Positions 25,638-35,822 of a DNA stretch of 64,000 nucleotides are shown one piece after another; position 1 is the stretch's first letter, and each line of letters begins with the position of its first letter. Where the stretch lies: NCBI GenBank assembly GCA_018335925.1, contig JAGXRF010000076.1, positions 43,532-107,531 on the forward strand, read 5' to 3'. The position numbers were made by a program, and so were the translations under genes. Below the pieces are notes generated by a model. That model saw only the letters and a program-made list of their open reading frames with translations. It ran no database searches and was not told where the DNA came from. The DNA comes from Flavobacteriales bacterium. Its GTDB lineage: Bacteria > Bacteroidota > Bacteroidia > Flavobacteriales > Flavobacteriaceae.

Positions 25638-27077
25638 ATGAACACCAAAATAGCAGTAATAGGATTAGGCTACGTAGGCCTACCATTAGCCCGTTTATTT
25701 GCTACTAAATACCCTGTGGTAGGATTCGATATCAATCAAACTCGTATTCAAGAATTACGCTCAGGTACAGACAGTACTTTAGAGGTGGAAGATGAAATTT
25801 TACAAGCGGTTATAGTAAATAACAACCCGGTGGCTGAGGTTCTCGAAGCCACCGGATTATACTGCTCCTCAGATATTTCCGACATCCAAGAAGCTAATTT
25901 TTATATCGTTACCGTACCGACTCCGGTAGACAAAAACAACCGTCCGGATTTGACACCATTGTATAAAGCGAGTGAAACCGTTGGGAAGGTGTTAAAAAAA
26001 GGCGACATCGTGATTTACGAATCTACCGTGTACCCTGGGGTAACGGAAGAAGAATGTGTGCCGGTGTTGGAACGTATTTCAGGTTTGCAATTTAACGTTG
26101 ACTTTTTCGCGGGCTACTCACCGGAGCGAATCAACCCGGGAGACAAGGAGCATACCGTAGAAAAAATATTGAAAGTTACTGCCGGCTCTACTCCTGAGAT
26201 TGGAGAAAAAGTAGATACTTTGTACAAAAGTGTGATTACTGCCGGGACGCATTTGGCACCTACCATCAAAGTAGCAGAAGCAGCCAAAGTGATTGAAAAC
26301 TCCCAACGTGATATCAACATTGCGTTTGTAAACGAGTTGGCAAAAATTTTTCAATTGATGAACATAGATACCCATGCAGTTTTAGAAGCAGCTGGCACCA
26401 AATGGAACTTCTTACCTTTTAAACCAGGTTTGGTTGGGGGGCACTGCATAGGAGTGGATCCGTATTATTTGGCACAAAAAGCACAGGAATTGGGCTACCA
26501 CCCGGAGATTATTTTGGCAGGTAGAAGATTGAACGACAGCATGGGAGAATACGTGGCTACCCAAGTGGTAAAAACCATGATTAAAAAAGACATCAAAGTA
26601 AACGGTGCCAACATCTTGATGTTGGGTATTACCTTTAAAGAAAACTGCCCCGATGTGCGTAACACCAAAATAGTTGATGTGATAAAAGCTTTGGCAGATT
26701 ATGGTACCCACGTCACCATTTACGATCCATGGGCCAACCCCGCAGAGGTCATGCATGAGTATGGCTTGGTTTGTCATGCTGAATTAAACACTGAGCAAAG
26801 TCGAAGTGCAGCATCTCTTGTTTCGGAATCTCTTGTTTCAGGATCTGAATCCAACCCATCACCCATCACCCATCACGATTCTTGTCATCCTGAACTTGTT
26901 TCAGGAACTCTTGATAGTCAAACTAAGCTAAGCTTAGGTACTATCAAGTTCGACGCAATCGTATTAGGTGTTGCCCATCAGGAATTCAAAACATTAAATT
27001 TAGAAGCCTTGAAAAAAGACCATGCCATCGTGTATGATGTGAAGGGGATTTTGGAGAAAAGTGATGCAACATTATAG
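25638..27077 (+). CDS. UDP-N-acetylglucosamine/galactosamine 6-dehydrogenase (TviB/WbpA-like)
   Basis: Oxidises C6 of a UDP-N-acetylhexosamine in two NAD+ steps, giving a UDP-uronic acid for the surface polysaccharide. The 479-residue protein has the N-terminal Rossmann start [28 protein letters not shown], and the catalytic Cys in [12 protein letters not shown]. The length exceeds the usual 425-430 because residues about 383-436 are encoded by dispersed repeats (26787-26945). The C-terminal domain resumes with [13 protein letters not shown]. It is followed by wecB 22 bp later. Activity with the insertion is likely but not certain. Confidence 0.9.
   Translation: MNTKIAVIGLGYVGLPLARLFATKYPVVGFDINQTRIQELRSGTDSTLEVEDEILQAVIVNNNPVAEVLEATGLYCSSDISDIQEANFYIVTVPTPVDKNNRPDLTPLYKASETVGKVLKKGDIVIYESTVYPGVTEEECVPVLERISGLQFNVDFFAGYSPERINPGDKEHTVEKILKVTAGSTPEIGEKVDTLYKSVITAGTHLAPTIKVAEAAKVIENSQRDINIAFVNELAKIFQLMNIDTHAVLEAAGTKWNFLPFKPGLVGGHCIGVDPYYLAQKAQELGYHPEIILAGRRLNDSMGEYVATQVVKTMIKKDIKVNGANILMLGITFKENCPDVRNTKIVDVIKALADYGTHVTIYDPWANPAEVMHEYGLVCHAELNTEQSRSAASLVSESLVSGSESNPSPITHHDSCHPELVSGTLDSQTKLSLGTIKFDAIVLGVAHQEFKTLNLEALKKDHAIVYDVKGILEKSDATL
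26787..26945. repeat. Dispersed repeats inserted in frame in the TviB-like gene
   Basis: The stretch contains CTGAGCAAAGTCGAAG, two copies of TCTTGTTTC, the tandem CCATCACCCATCAC, and the hairpin ATCCTGAACTTGTTTCAGGA (26887-26906). The same hairpin, in reverse orientation, is found in the intergenic repeats at 47588, 47755 and 48884. The insert adds about 52 codons without a stop or frame change. Confidence 0.8.
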
Positions 27078-27099
27078 TAAGAATCGAGAATTGAAATAA

Positions 27100-28221
27100 A
27101 TGAAAAAAAACTTAATAATTTTTGGTACAAGGCCTGAAGCCATTAAAATGGCACCTTTGGTAAAGGAATTTCAAAAGCATTCTAATTTAATTACCAAAGT
27201 ATGTGTTACTGCACAACATAGGGAAATGTTAGATCAAGTTTTAGATTTTTTTGAAATTGTACCTGATTACGATTTGGATTTAATGAAACCTAATCAAGAT
27301 TTGTTTTCTATTTCGTCAGATATTATTTTAGAAATGAAAGGAGTTTTGAATGATTTTCAACCTGATTATGTATATGTTCATGGAGATACTACTACGTCAA
27401 CTATTGCTGCATTGGCAGCCTTTTATGTAGGGGTAAAGGTTTGTCATGTAGAAGCCGGTTTGAGAACTTTTAACAAATGGTCGCCATTTCCGGAGGAAAT
27501 GAACCGACAAATCACCGGAAGAATAGCAGATATTCATTTTGCACCAACTTTGCAGTCTAAAGATAATTTGTTAAAAGAAAATGTACCTAATCATAGCATT
27601 TTAGTAACGGGAAATACAGTAATAGACGCTTTATTGTATAGTGCTGAAAAAGTTAATCAATTAGAGAATACTGAAATTGATTTTTTAAAGACAATCGTAA
27701 ATCCTAATAAGAAAGTTATTTTAGTTACCGGACATCGGAGAGAAAATCACGGACAAGGCTTTATACATATCTGTGAAGCTTTGAAACAGATTGCAGAACA
27801 AAATAAGGAAGTACAAATTATTTATCCAGTTCATTTAAATCCAAATGTGCAAAAGCCTGTATATGATTTATTGTCAGAAGTTTCCAATATACACTTGATT
27901 CATCCATTGGCTTATCCTGCATTTGTTTGGTTAATGACCCAAAGTTATTTAATTATTACCGATTCTGGTGGAGTACAAGAAGAAGCACCAAGTTTAGGAA
28001 AGCCTGTGTTGGTAATGAGAGATACCACGGAAAGACCAGAAGCGGTTGAAGCTGGAACAGTAATTTTGGTAGGAACCAATAGGGAAATGATTGTAAAAGA
28101 AACAGAAATACTTTTACATGATCCTATCAAATACCAACAAATGAGTTCTTTACACAATCCATATGGAGATGGCAAGGCGTGTGAAAGAATAGTAAATTTT
28201 ATTCTACAATCAACAAATTAA
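27100..28221 (+). CDS. wecB: UDP-N-acetylglucosamine 2-epimerase (non-hydrolysing)
   Basis: Interconverts UDP-GlcNAc and UDP-ManNAc in the cytoplasm. The 373-residue protein shows the family blocks FGTRPEAIKMAPLV, HVEAGLRT (catalytic Glu and Arg), TGHRRENHG and TDSGGVQEEAPSLGKPVLVMR split by turns. Length is normal. The next gene is a WecC-type dehydrogenase, so the pair makes UDP-ManNAc uronic acid. It lies 22 bp after the TviB-like gene. Confidence 0.95.
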   Translation: MKKNLIIFGTRPEAIKMAPLVKEFQKHSNLITKVCVTAQHREMLDQVLDFFEIVPDYDLDLMKPNQDLFSISSDIILEMKGVLNDFQPDYVYVHGDTTTSTIAALAAFYVGVKVCHVEAGLRTFNKWSPFPEEMNRQITGRIADIHFAPTLQSKDNLLKENVPNHSILVTGNTVIDALLYSAEKVNQLENTEIDFLKTIVNPNKKVILVTGHRRENHGQGFIHICEALKQIAEQNKEVQIIYPVHLNPNVQKPVYDLLSEVSNIHLIHPLAYPAFVWLMTQSYLIITDSGGVQEEAPSLGKPVLVMRDTTERPEAVEAGTVILVGTNREMIVKETEILLHDPIKYQQMSSLHNPYGDGKACERIVNFILQSTN

Positions 28222-28254
28222 TTAAGTGTTTTAATTAAAAACTAGTCAAAATAA

Positions 28255-29469
28255 ATGAAAGCACAAGTAGTTACTGTAGGGCTTGGTTATATAGGTCTTC
28301 CAACTTCGGCTTTAATTGCCAATAATCAAATGAAGGTTCACGGTGTAGATATTTCTAAACATGTGGTAGATACCATTAATGAAGGGAAAATTCATATCAT
28401 AGAGCCTGAATTAGATATTGCGGTAGCAAAGGCAGTTAAGGAAGGATATTTAAAAGCGGATACCAAACCTGTGGAAGCGGATACCTACTTAATTGTGGTG
28501 CCCACACCATTTAAAGGAAATCATGAACCGGATATTTCTTATGTAGAAGCTGCAACCCATGGAATTATCCCGTTATTAAAAGAAGGCGATTTATACATTA
28601 TCGAATCTACTTCACCGGTGGGGACTACAGAAAAAATGATGCAATTAATTTATTCTATTCGTCCGGAGTTAGAGGATAAAATATACCTAGCTTATTGTCC
28701 GGAAAGGGTATTGCCAGGTAATGTGATGTATGAATTGGTACATAACGACAGAGTAATAGGTGGTGTAAACGAACAATCTACCAAAAAGGCTGTTGCGTTT
28801 TACAAAAACTTTGTAAAAGGAGCTTTGCATCCAACCAATGCCAAAACTGCAGAGATGTGTAAGCTAACAGAAAATTCATCTAGAGATGTACAAATTGCAT
28901 TTGCTAACGAACTATCGTTGATATGTGACAAAGCCGGAATAAATGTGTGGGAGTTAATTGAATTGGCAAACAAACACCCAAGAGTAAATATTTTACAGCC
29001 AGGTTGTGGGGTTGGAGGACATTGCATAGCGGTAGACCCATATTTTATTGTAGCTGATTTTCCGATGGAATCACAAATGATTGCACAAGCAAGAGCAACC
29101 AATAATTACAAATCGTTTTGGTGTGCAGAAAAAATTAAAACAGCCAGATTAGAATATGAAATTAAACATGGCAAAGCACCAGCCATAGCTTTGATGGGTT
29201 TGGCATTTAAACCAAATATTGACGATTTAAGAGAATCTCCAGCCATTTATATTACCGAAAGGGTGTTGCAAGATGCTGGTAACTCTATGTTGTATATTGT
29301 AGAACCTAACGTACAAAACCACCAAATATTTAAACTAACCAACTACCAAGAAGCCATTGAAAAAGCAGATATTATTGTGTTCTTAGTTGCACATAAAGAA
29401 TTTAAGTTGTTAAAATTGGATGGTAATAAAGTAGTGATAGACTTTTGTGGGGTAACAAAAAAGATTTAA
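28255..29469 (+). CDS. wecC: UDP-N-acetyl-D-mannosamine dehydrogenase
   Basis: Oxidises UDP-ManNAc to UDP-ManNAcA. The 404-residue protein has the Rossmann start TVGLGYIGLPTSALIA, the PTPFKGNHEPDISYV segment that marks the WecC branch, and the catalytic Cys in GVGGHCIAVDPYF. It differs from the TviB-like enzyme upstream, so the locus has two separate uronic-acid routes. The following FkbM gene starts 2 bp later. Confidence 0.94.
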   Translation: MKAQVVTVGLGYIGLPTSALIANNQMKVHGVDISKHVVDTINEGKIHIIEPELDIAVAKAVKEGYLKADTKPVEADTYLIVVPTPFKGNHEPDISYVEAATHGIIPLLKEGDLYIIESTSPVGTTEKMMQLIYSIRPELEDKIYLAYCPERVLPGNVMYELVHNDRVIGGVNEQSTKKAVAFYKNFVKGALHPTNAKTAEMCKLTENSSRDVQIAFANELSLICDKAGINVWELIELANKHPRVNILQPGCGVGGHCIAVDPYFIVADFPMESQMIAQARATNNYKSFWCAEKIKTARLEYEIKHGKAPAIALMGLAFKPNIDDLRESPAIYITERVLQDAGNSMLYIVEPNVQNHQIFKLTNYQEAIEKADIIVFLVAHKEFKLLKLDGNKVVIDFCGVTKKI

Positions 29470-29471
29470 TT

Positions 29472-30203
29472 ATGTTGAAATTTAAAGTATTTATAGCTAA
29501 AATTTTAGTTAACAATTTTACAGGAAATATAATTTCTTATTTATTTTCCAATAAAATTCCTTTTTACGACATTAAAATTGATGTGTCCAACCCTATTTTA
29601 AAAAAAAGAACTGCAGCTGCATTATTTTTTAAAACCTATGAGAGTTCTGAAATAAGATATATAAAAAAACACATTCATAATTATGACAAAAATATTATTG
29701 AGTTAGGTTCTAGTATTGGAGTTGTTTCTTCAATTTTGGCAAAAAGCAATCCAAATGCAAATATATATACATTTGAAGCAGATGAAAGGTTTATTCCAAT
29801 AATTAAAAATAATTATAAATTAAATAATATTAAAAATGCCATAAGTTACCAAGGAATAATTGGGGAAGCTGGTTATGAATTCCATATTGGGGAAGATAAT
29901 ACCATGGGGAAAATATTAAAAAGTAACAATTCCACACAAAAACTTATCAGTTTATCCAGTATTTTAAAACAAGAAAATATAGTTGATTACGTTTTAATAT
30001 CTGATATAGAAGGAGCTGAGTATTTTATCTTAAATGAGGATAAAAATGTATTAAATAACTGTTCATTAATAATTATGGAAATCCACAATATAGAAATTGA
30101 AGACAGAGTTATAGAAGTTGAAGATTTAGTTAATATGATAATAGAACATGGCTTTTCAATTATAGAAAGGTATGGTTCAAATGTAGTTGCAAAAAAGATA
30201 TAA
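29472..30203 (+). CDS. FkbM-family methyltransferase
   Basis: A 243-residue SAM-dependent methyltransferase that usually O-methylates sugars in polysaccharide loci. The SAM-binding region is IIELGSSIGVVSSILA, followed by IYTFEADERFIPIIKNNYKLN and the FkbM end pattern ISDIEGAEYFIL. I start at ATG 29472; a frame beginning 27 bp earlier overlaps wecC. Base composition becomes strongly AT-rich from here on. Its stop overlaps the next start (TAATG). Confidence 0.85.
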   Translation: MLKFKVFIAKILVNNFTGNIISYLFSNKIPFYDIKIDVSNPILKKRTAAALFFKTYESSEIRYIKKHIHNYDKNIIELGSSIGVVSSILAKSNPNANIYTFEADERFIPIIKNNYKLNNIKNAISYQGIIGEAGYEFHIGEDNTMGKILKSNNSTQKLISLSSILKQENIVDYVLISDIEGAEYFILNEDKNVLNNCSLIIMEIHNIEIEDRVIEVEDLVNMIIEHGFSIIERYGSNVVAKKI

Positions 30204-31381
30204 TGAATAAGAGCAAATCAAATCTTCAAATTATTATATATCATGTTGGTGCAAGGGATTATTATAGTGTTTCTGAAGTTTTTGATGCAAAAGAAAATTT
30301 AAAATTTTTAATTACTGATTATTGGTTTTCAAAATGGAATTTTTTAAAAATTTTCAACAAAAGCATCTCACGAAGAAATAATAGCACTATTAATAACAGT
30401 AAAGTAAAATCATATAATTTTTTAAAAATAATATTTACAGAGCTTTCTAAAAAAAGAAACTCTAATAAATTCAACAAATGGATTTTTACAGGAAAAAAGT
30501 TTACATCATTCGTAATTAAAACCTTAAAAGACAATTTAAAAGAAGAAAATAGGTATATTTTATGGGGTTACACTGCAGGAAACTTAGAAGTTCTAAAAGA
30601 ATTTAAAAATAAAAAAAATGTTTTCTTATTGCATAATCAAATCGATCCTGGATTAGTTTATTATGAAATTGAGGATTTACCTAATCATGTTGATAAAACT
30701 AATTTTTTAAATAGAGTTACGGAAGAATGGGATTTAGCAGATGTTATCTTAGTGAATTCAAAATACTCAAAAAAATGCCTCGTTGAAAAAAAAGTGGACG
30801 AAAAAAAAGTAATTGTCGTACCTCTTATTTATAAAAAAAATAATCTTATCCAAAATAAAGAATTTAATAAAAGACTAAATATTGCATTTGTTGGCAATAT
30901 TACTAAATTAAAAGGATTTGATACTTTTTTAAAAATAGCAATAAAATTACATAATAAGTTTAATTTTATAGCTGTAGGAAATATTCACTATAATGAAAAA
31001 TTTGTAAATGAAGCAAAAAAATATGTTGAATTTAAAGGATTTTTAGATAGAGATAGCTTAAATACTTTATATGAAAAAATAGATTTATTATTATTCCCTA
31101 CATTATGTGATGGTTTTGGAATGGTACAATTAGAAGCTATGTCTTATGGAATTCCTGTAATTTCATCTACTAATTGTGCAGATGTGGTAATAGATAATAA
31201 AAATGGTTTTATTGCAAGTAATACAGATGAATATATAGACAAAATTAACTATTTAAATGAAAATCGAACTCAATTAAAAGAGTTTTCAGAAAATTCACTA
31301 AATAGGATAAAAGATTTTTCAGAAGAAAATTTTTTAGAAGAGCTTAATAAAGGCCTCGTAAATTTTAATATAAAAATTTAA
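30203..31381 (+). CDS. Glycosyltransferase (GT4-type)
   Basis: A 392-residue GT-B fold enzyme. The N-terminal half is poorly conserved. The C-terminal half (from about residue 225) carries the usual donor-binding features: IAFVGNITKLKGFDTFLK, then PTLCDGFGMVQLEAMSYGIPVISS with the E-x7-E type signature. The donor and acceptor sugars are unknown. It is very AT-rich and lies between the FkbM gene and the flippase gene, 6 bp before the latter. Confidence 0.82.
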   Translation: MNKSKSNLQIIIYHVGARDYYSVSEVFDAKENLKFLITDYWFSKWNFLKIFNKSISRRNNSTINNSKVKSYNFLKIIFTELSKKRNSNKFNKWIFTGKKFTSFVIKTLKDNLKEENRYILWGYTAGNLEVLKEFKNKKNVFLLHNQIDPGLVYYEIEDLPNHVDKTNFLNRVTEEWDLADVILVNSKYSKKCLVEKKVDEKKVIVVPLIYKKNNLIQNKEFNKRLNIAFVGNITKLKGFDTFLKIAIKLHNKFNFIAVGNIHYNEKFVNEAKKYVEFKGFLDRDSLNTLYEKIDLLLFPTLCDGFGMVQLEAMSYGIPVISSTNCADVVIDNKNGFIASNTDEYIDKINYLNENRTQLKEFSENSLNRIKDFSEENFLEELNKGLVNFNIKI

Positions 31382-31387
31382 TAATTT

Positions 31388-32686
31388 ATGAAACAAAAAA
31401 CTTTAAGCTTAATAAAAAAAATAAAATCTACTGAAATATTTAATGGTATTACATGGACAATAATTGGAAGTGGAACATCAAGGATTTTAATCTTACTTGG
31501 AACTTTGATTTCGTCTAATATTTTAGGTGTTGAAAAATTTGGTGAATTTAGTATGACAAGATCAACAATTAATGTTATTTTAGTAATTGCTGGTCTAAAT
31601 TTAGGAGTTGTATTAACAAAAGATATTGCAAAATATAAGGATTCTGACACATTAAAATGCTCAAGATTAATAACTTTGAATTATTTTGCAATATTAACAA
31701 TAACGTTAATATTATCTTTGTTTTTGTTTATTTCATCTTCTTATATTTCTGCTAATTTTTTTAATAATTTAGAATTTTCAATACAATTTAAATTAAGTAG
31801 TGCAATTATATTGTTTTCAATAATTTTTTCATTGAATGAATCCATTTACAGAGGATTAGGTTTATATAAAAAATTAGGGAAATTACAAATTATTTCATCG
31901 TTTGCCTTTTTAATTTTTGTTCCATTAGGATCATTCATTTATAATGTTAATGGTGCTATTTTGGGATATTTAATTTATTCTGTACTTATGGTATTAATTA
32001 CAGTTTATGACTTAACTGTTTTTTCTAAAAAAAGTAATTTTATTTTTTTTAATTTTAATAATTTAAGAAGTGAATTAAAAGAAATAAAAGAAGTAACATT
32101 ACCCATTTTTTTTTCTTCAATACTCGAAGCTCCTGTGTTTTGGTTGGCACAAGTAATATTAATAAAATATTCTGGTATGGCATCTAACGGTGTGGCCAGT
32201 GCACTATTGCAAACAAGAAATTTAATACTAATTGTTCCAGGTTATGTGAGTTTAGTGGCACTCCCAATTTTAAGTAAAAATTTAAAAAACAAAAAAGAAT
32301 ACAACCAAAACTTTAAGTTAGCTTTAAAAATAAATGTCTTAATTTCTGTAATATGTATCCTTCCTTTATTGGTTTTTCCGACTTTTTTTTTAAAAATTTA
32401 TGGTGAAGGATTTGATGAAAATTATAAATACTTAGATTCATTTCTTGCATATATAAGTATTCCTGTAGTTGTAATATCAAATGTATATCAACAAAGCATT
32501 GTTGCAAATAATAAAGGATGGAATAGTTTAATAATTTCTATCATTTGGAATGCTGTTTTATTAATAACTACTTATATATTTTGTAAGAACTTAGGTCTAG
32601 GAGTTACAGGTTATATGTTATCCTTATTATTAACCATTATTTTGCAATTAATTTTAAGATGGGTTTATGAAAGAAAATTTATATAA
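31388..32686 (+). CDS. Wzx-type polysaccharide flippase
   Basis: A 432-residue inner-membrane protein with about 12-14 hydrophobic segments across its full length and an N-terminal GSGTSRILILLGTLISSNILG pattern (split by membrane turns) of the MATE-like oligosaccharide flippase family. It would move the undecaprenyl-linked repeat unit to the periplasmic side. It overlaps the acyltransferase gene by 20 bp. A Wzy-like gene lies downstream of the IS element. Confidence 0.85.
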   Translation: MKQKTLSLIKKIKSTEIFNGITWTIIGSGTSRILILLGTLISSNILGVEKFGEFSMTRSTINVILVIAGLNLGVVLTKDIAKYKDSDTLKCSRLITLNYFAILTITLILSLFLFISSSYISANFFNNLEFSIQFKLSSAIILFSIIFSLNESIYRGLGLYKKLGKLQIISSFAFLIFVPLGSFIYNVNGAILGYLIYSVLMVLITVYDLTVFSKKSNFIFFNFNNLRSELKEIKEVTLPIFFSSILEAPVFWLAQVILIKYSGMASNGVASALLQTRNLILIVPGYVSLVALPILSKNLKNKKEYNQNFKLALKINVLISVICILPLLVFPTFFLKIYGEGFDENYKYLDSFLAYISIPVVVISNVYQQSIVANNKGWNSLIISIIWNAVLLITTYIFCKNLGLGVTGYMLSLLLTIILQLILRWVYERKFI

Positions 32687-33260
32687 ATTAAATATTAAAA
32701 ACAGAAGTCTTTTGCGTTTTATAATCGGACTTTTTCCTAGATTTTATAAGTATCATTGTAATAGTTTAATTGTCTCTATTGCAAGATTAAGAGGAGCAAA
32801 TATTGGAAAAAATTCTAGTATTACTTTACTACTAGCAATTAAAAGTAATAAGAATCTAACTATTGGCAATTACTCCATAATAGAAGCTTCTGAACTGGAC
32901 TTAAGAGAAAAAATAACAATAGGTAATAAAGTAATAATAAATAAAGGTGCAATTATATTGAGACAATCTCATGATTTGAATTCAAATGTCTTCAAAACTA
33001 TTGGAAGCGAATTAATAATAGAAGACTATGCTTGGATAACTTCCAATACAATTATTACACCATCTTGTAAAATTATCCAAAACTCTGCTGTGATTGCAAC
33101 AGGTTCTGTTGTAGTGAAAGATGTAGAACAAAATATTGTGGTTGGTGGAAACCCGGCAAAATTTATAAAAGATAGACCCAACATACCAAATGAACTTGAA
33201 TTTGATAGCTTACAAGGAAGAGATTTTTTTAAATACATAAAAGCTAGGTTTTTTAATTAG
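32667..33260 (+). CDS. Hexapeptide-repeat acyltransferase
   Basis: A 197-residue left-handed beta-helix acyltransferase, probably O- or N-acetylating a sugar of the repeat unit. Isoleucine-patch hexapeptides run through residues about 45-165 (GANIGKNSSI, LTIGNYSIIEAS, ITIGNKVIINKGAII), with the H of RQSHDLN in the usual position for a catalytic His, and the end block VVGGNPAKFIKDR. The gene ends 12 bp before the left end of an IS3-family element, so the element did not interrupt it. Confidence 0.85.
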   Translation: MKENLYKLNIKNRSLLRFIIGLFPRFYKYHCNSLIVSIARLRGANIGKNSSITLLLAIKSNKNLTIGNYSIIEASELDLREKITIGNKVIINKGAIILRQSHDLNSNVFKTIGSELIIEDYAWITSNTIITPSCKIIQNSAVIATGSVVVKDVEQNIVVGGNPAKFIKDRPNIPNELEFDSLQGRDFFKYIKARFFN

Positions 33261-33339
33261 ATTATGAATAATTGTAAGCTCCCCCAAAAATAGTACAGTT
33301 TAAAAGTAGAAAAAAAAGTATTAATTTTAAACTGTAAAT

Positions 33340-33606
33340 ATGAAGAAGAGTAAATTCACCCCGACCCAAATTGCCAAGATTTTAAAAGAATTTGAACTTG
33401 GCAAAGATGCAGAGACTCTATCACGGGAGTATGGAGTTAGCAAAGCAACCTTTTATAAATGGCGTCAACGCTATGGTGGTATGGAAGCCAGTGAACTCAA
33501 ACGCATTAAGCAATTAGAGGAAGAGAACACGAAGTTAAAACGCATGTATGCGGATTTGGCCTTAGAGTTAGATATGGCAAAATATATCATCGAAAAAAAG
33601 CTTTAA
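33340..33606 (+). CDS. IS3-family transposase OrfA
   Basis: An 88-residue DNA-binding protein. The helix-turn-helix is at about residues 8-45 ([16 protein letters not shown]..., [17 protein letters not shown]), followed by a leucine-zipper-like coiled coil ([20 protein letters not shown]). This is the standard layout of OrfA in IS3 elements; the residues resemble the IS407/IS51 subgroup. A slippery sequence near its end leads into OrfB. Confidence 0.93.
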   Translation: MKKSKFTPTQIAKILKEFELGKDAETLSREYGVSKATFYKWRQRYGGMEASELKRIKQLEEENTKLKRMYADLALELDMAKYIIEKKL

Positions 33607-34487
33607 AGCCTTGTCGCAAAAGAGTAATCGTTAAGGATTTAATATTACATTATCCTCAAGGCATCAGCAAGGCGTGCCGTCTTTTAAGAACCAGCAGGAG
33701 TTCATTAAAGTATCAATCAAAGAAAAATGATTTAACTTTAATAGAGCAATTAACCTCCTTGAGTGAAGCTCATCCACGGGAAGGATTTTGGAAGAGTTAT
33801 TATAGGCTCCGTAACAAAGGAGAGAAAGTCAATCACAAAAGGCTCCATCGCGTTTACAAACAGATGGGTCTGCCTTTACGTAGAAAGGTAAAAAAAAGAT
33901 TACCAGCCAGAGTAAAAGAAGCTATTGTTATTCCAACTAATTACACCCATACTTGGAGTATTGATTTTATGAGCGATGCATTAAGTAATGGCAGTAAGTT
34001 TAGATCATTTAATGTGATGGATGACTTTAACCGGGAGATACTTCATATTGAAATTGATTATAGCTTAAAAAGTAGTAGAGTGATTTGGGTTTTGAATCGA
34101 TTGATTAACAAACATGGGAAACCACAAAAAATAAGAATGGATAATGGTCCGGAATTTATTGCAAAATTAGCCCAAGAATGGAGTGAAATACACCAAATAG
34201 AGTTCAAATACATTCAGCCAGGAAAGCCAACTCAAAATGCACTAATAGAGCGATTTAACAAAACCTATCGCAACGGTGTTTTAGATGCTTATTTATTTGA
34301 TTCCTTAGACGAAGTAAGAGAACTTACAGACCAATGGATAAATGATTATAATCTTTATAGACCACATGAATCATTGGCAGGATTAAGTCCTGTAAAATAC
34401 AGAGAACAGTCTATTGTTCATGGGTTTCATTCCGCTACGCTTCATTCAACCCATGAACAATATCAAAAACATCTTTATGTGGAATAA
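33594..34487 (+). CDS. IS3-family transposase OrfB, made by -1 frameshift from OrfA
   Basis: The -1 frame is open from the slippery heptamer A-AAA-AAG (33594-33600) to 34487, so a fused OrfAB of about 382 residues would be made by ribosomal slippage. The integrase core shows the DDE triad: Asp in SIDFMSD, Asp in RMDNGPEF and Glu in [12 protein letters not shown], followed by [14 protein letters not shown]. The element is apparently intact and may be active. A stand-alone start at 33759 (TTG) is possible but less likely. Confidence 0.9.
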   Translation, partial: KKALKPCRKRVIVKDLILHYPQGISKACRLLRTSRSSLKYQSKKNDLTLIEQLTSLSEAHPREGFWKSYYRLRNKGEKVNHKRLHRVYKQMGLPLRRKVKKRLPARVKEAIVIPTNYTHTWSIDFMSDALSNGSKFRSFNVMDDFNREILHIEIDYSLKSSRVIWVLNRLINKHGKPQKIRMDNGPEFIAKLAQEWSEIHQIEFKYIQPGKPTQNALIERFNKTYRNGVLDAYLFDSLDEVRELTDQWINDYNLYRPHESLAGLSPVKYREQSIVHGFHSATLHSTHEQYQKHLYVE

Positions 34488-34568
34488 ATGTTATAATTTA
34501 GAACTGTACTAAAAATGGGGAGTCTACAATATTTAAAATCATTTTTTTTCAATTTAATTTTATAAGTT

Positions 34569-35822
34569 GTGGAATTCTTTATTTTATTAGTTCTTTTTAT
34601 CTATGGTTTTTATATTGTTAGTTCAGATACTAAAAGACATTTTCTTCTATCATTTGTTTTAATACTATATTTTGTTTATTGGTTTTTAGGACCTATAAAC
34701 ACTTCTATTGAAAAAAATTATTATTATTTAGGTGGATATTTTGAAGATTATTTTGATTTATGCTTGATTATATATATAATATCTTTATTTTCTTTATTGT
34801 TTTTTTATAAGTTAGGTAGCGTAAATGTTTATAATAAAATTAATTCTAAAAATGCTCAATATGAATTGAATAATAACCATAAATATTACTTATTGTTTTT
34901 TTTTATTGCAGTTTCTTACATTGTTAGTATAAAGTCTGAAGATAATTTAGAGTATAATGGTGGATTTTTAAATTACCTTTTATTCCTTTCAGACTCATTA
35001 ATTCTTGCTTTTGTTATACTTTTATATGAAAGTAAATTAAAAAAATGGCATCTCATTTTGCTCAGTTTCACTTTTTTATTTTATCTATTTTTGGGGTTTA
35101 GGTATAGGGTTATACTTTTGATTTTGGGCATTTTCTATCATTATTATGTTGTTCTTAATTTATCTTTAAAATCAATAATTAAATGGATTGTATTTTTTAT
35201 GATTGGCATTTATACTATAAATTTTATTACCACAAATAGAAATGCTTTTAGAAAATTTGATTTTAATGAAGTAACTTTTGAGTCTGAAATTATTGGTGAA
35301 ATGACGCCATTCCAACTCTTGATGCACCAAACAAATAATCATAAAACCGATATGATGGTTTTAAAGTACATGCACCAACCAAATGTTGATTTTGATTACG
35401 GGGAATCTATGTTTTTAAATATTTTTTATAGAATTATACCAGCAAGTTTTTTCGAATACGAAAAAAAACCACCTATACCACAGCAAGATATAATAAATAA
35501 TTCATTTGGAACGATTGAAGCTTTTTATGCTGGTTCAGCAGTTACTAATACTTTTTCTTATTATATAGCATTTGGATATTTTGGTGTTATTTTCTTTATG
35601 GGGTTAATTGGTTATTTGATAGGTAAAATGTCAATGAAAATGCAATTAAATGTTATTAGAGATAGGGTTAAAATTATTATTATGGCAATGTTTTTATTTC
35701 AGGAAATTACTAGAGGATATTTACCACAAAATATTACTTTACTAGCTTTTTTACTAATTACATTCAAACTTTTTTATAAAAGAAATGCTAACAATAGTTA
35801 CCAATATACCAACCCCATATAG
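34569..35822 (+). CDS. Wzy-like O-antigen/capsule polymerase
   Basis: A 417-residue membrane protein with about ten to eleven hydrophobic segments and a large loop (about residues 230-300) between late segments, the layout of Wzy polymerases. Primary sequence is AT-rich and poorly conserved as usual for this family; GFRYRVILLILGIFYHYYV and the QEITRGYLPQN segment near the end are notable. It would polymerise repeat units in the periplasm. The start is GTG 34569. The gene overlaps the next by 38 bp. Confidence 0.72.
   Translation: MEFFILLVLFIYGFYIVSSDTKRHFLLSFVLILYFVYWFLGPINTSIEKNYYYLGGYFEDYFDLCLIIYIISLFSLLFFYKLGSVNVYNKINSKNAQYELNNNHKYYLLFFFIAVSYIVSIKSEDNLEYNGGFLNYLLFLSDSLILAFVILLYESKLKKWHLILLSFTFLFYLFLGFRYRVILLILGIFYHYYVVLNLSLKSIIKWIVFFMIGIYTINFITTNRNAFRKFDFNEVTFESEIIGEMTPFQLLMHQTNNHKTDMMVLKYMHQPNVDFDYGESMFLNIFYRIIPASFFEYEKKPPIPQQDIINNSFGTIEAFYAGSAVTNTFSYYIAFGYFGVIFFMGLIGYLIGKMSMKMQLNVIRDRVKIIIMAMFLFQEITRGYLPQNITLLAFLLITFKLFYKRNANNSYQYTNPI

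Larger units (their letters stand above)
33273..34528 (+). mobile_element. IS3-family insertion sequence, about 1.26 kb
   Basis: Imperfect terminal inverted repeats of about 30 bp: the left end TGTAAGCTCCCC... and the inverted right end TGTAGACTCCCC..., both continuing to AGTACAGTT. Between them are orfA and orfB in -1 relation. The ends begin with TG and finish with CA, as in IS3 elements. A target-site duplication could not be fixed with certainty. The element lies between the acyltransferase and Wzy-like genes. Confidence 0.85.

Noticed and set aside
26412..26777. Minus-strand frame of 121 codons in the TviB-like gene
   Set aside because: Antisense shadow of a well-supported enzyme.
33266..34535. 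Target-site duplication of the IS3 element
   Set aside because: Flanking bases (AAT on the left, ATA on the right) do not agree for any clear choice of ends.
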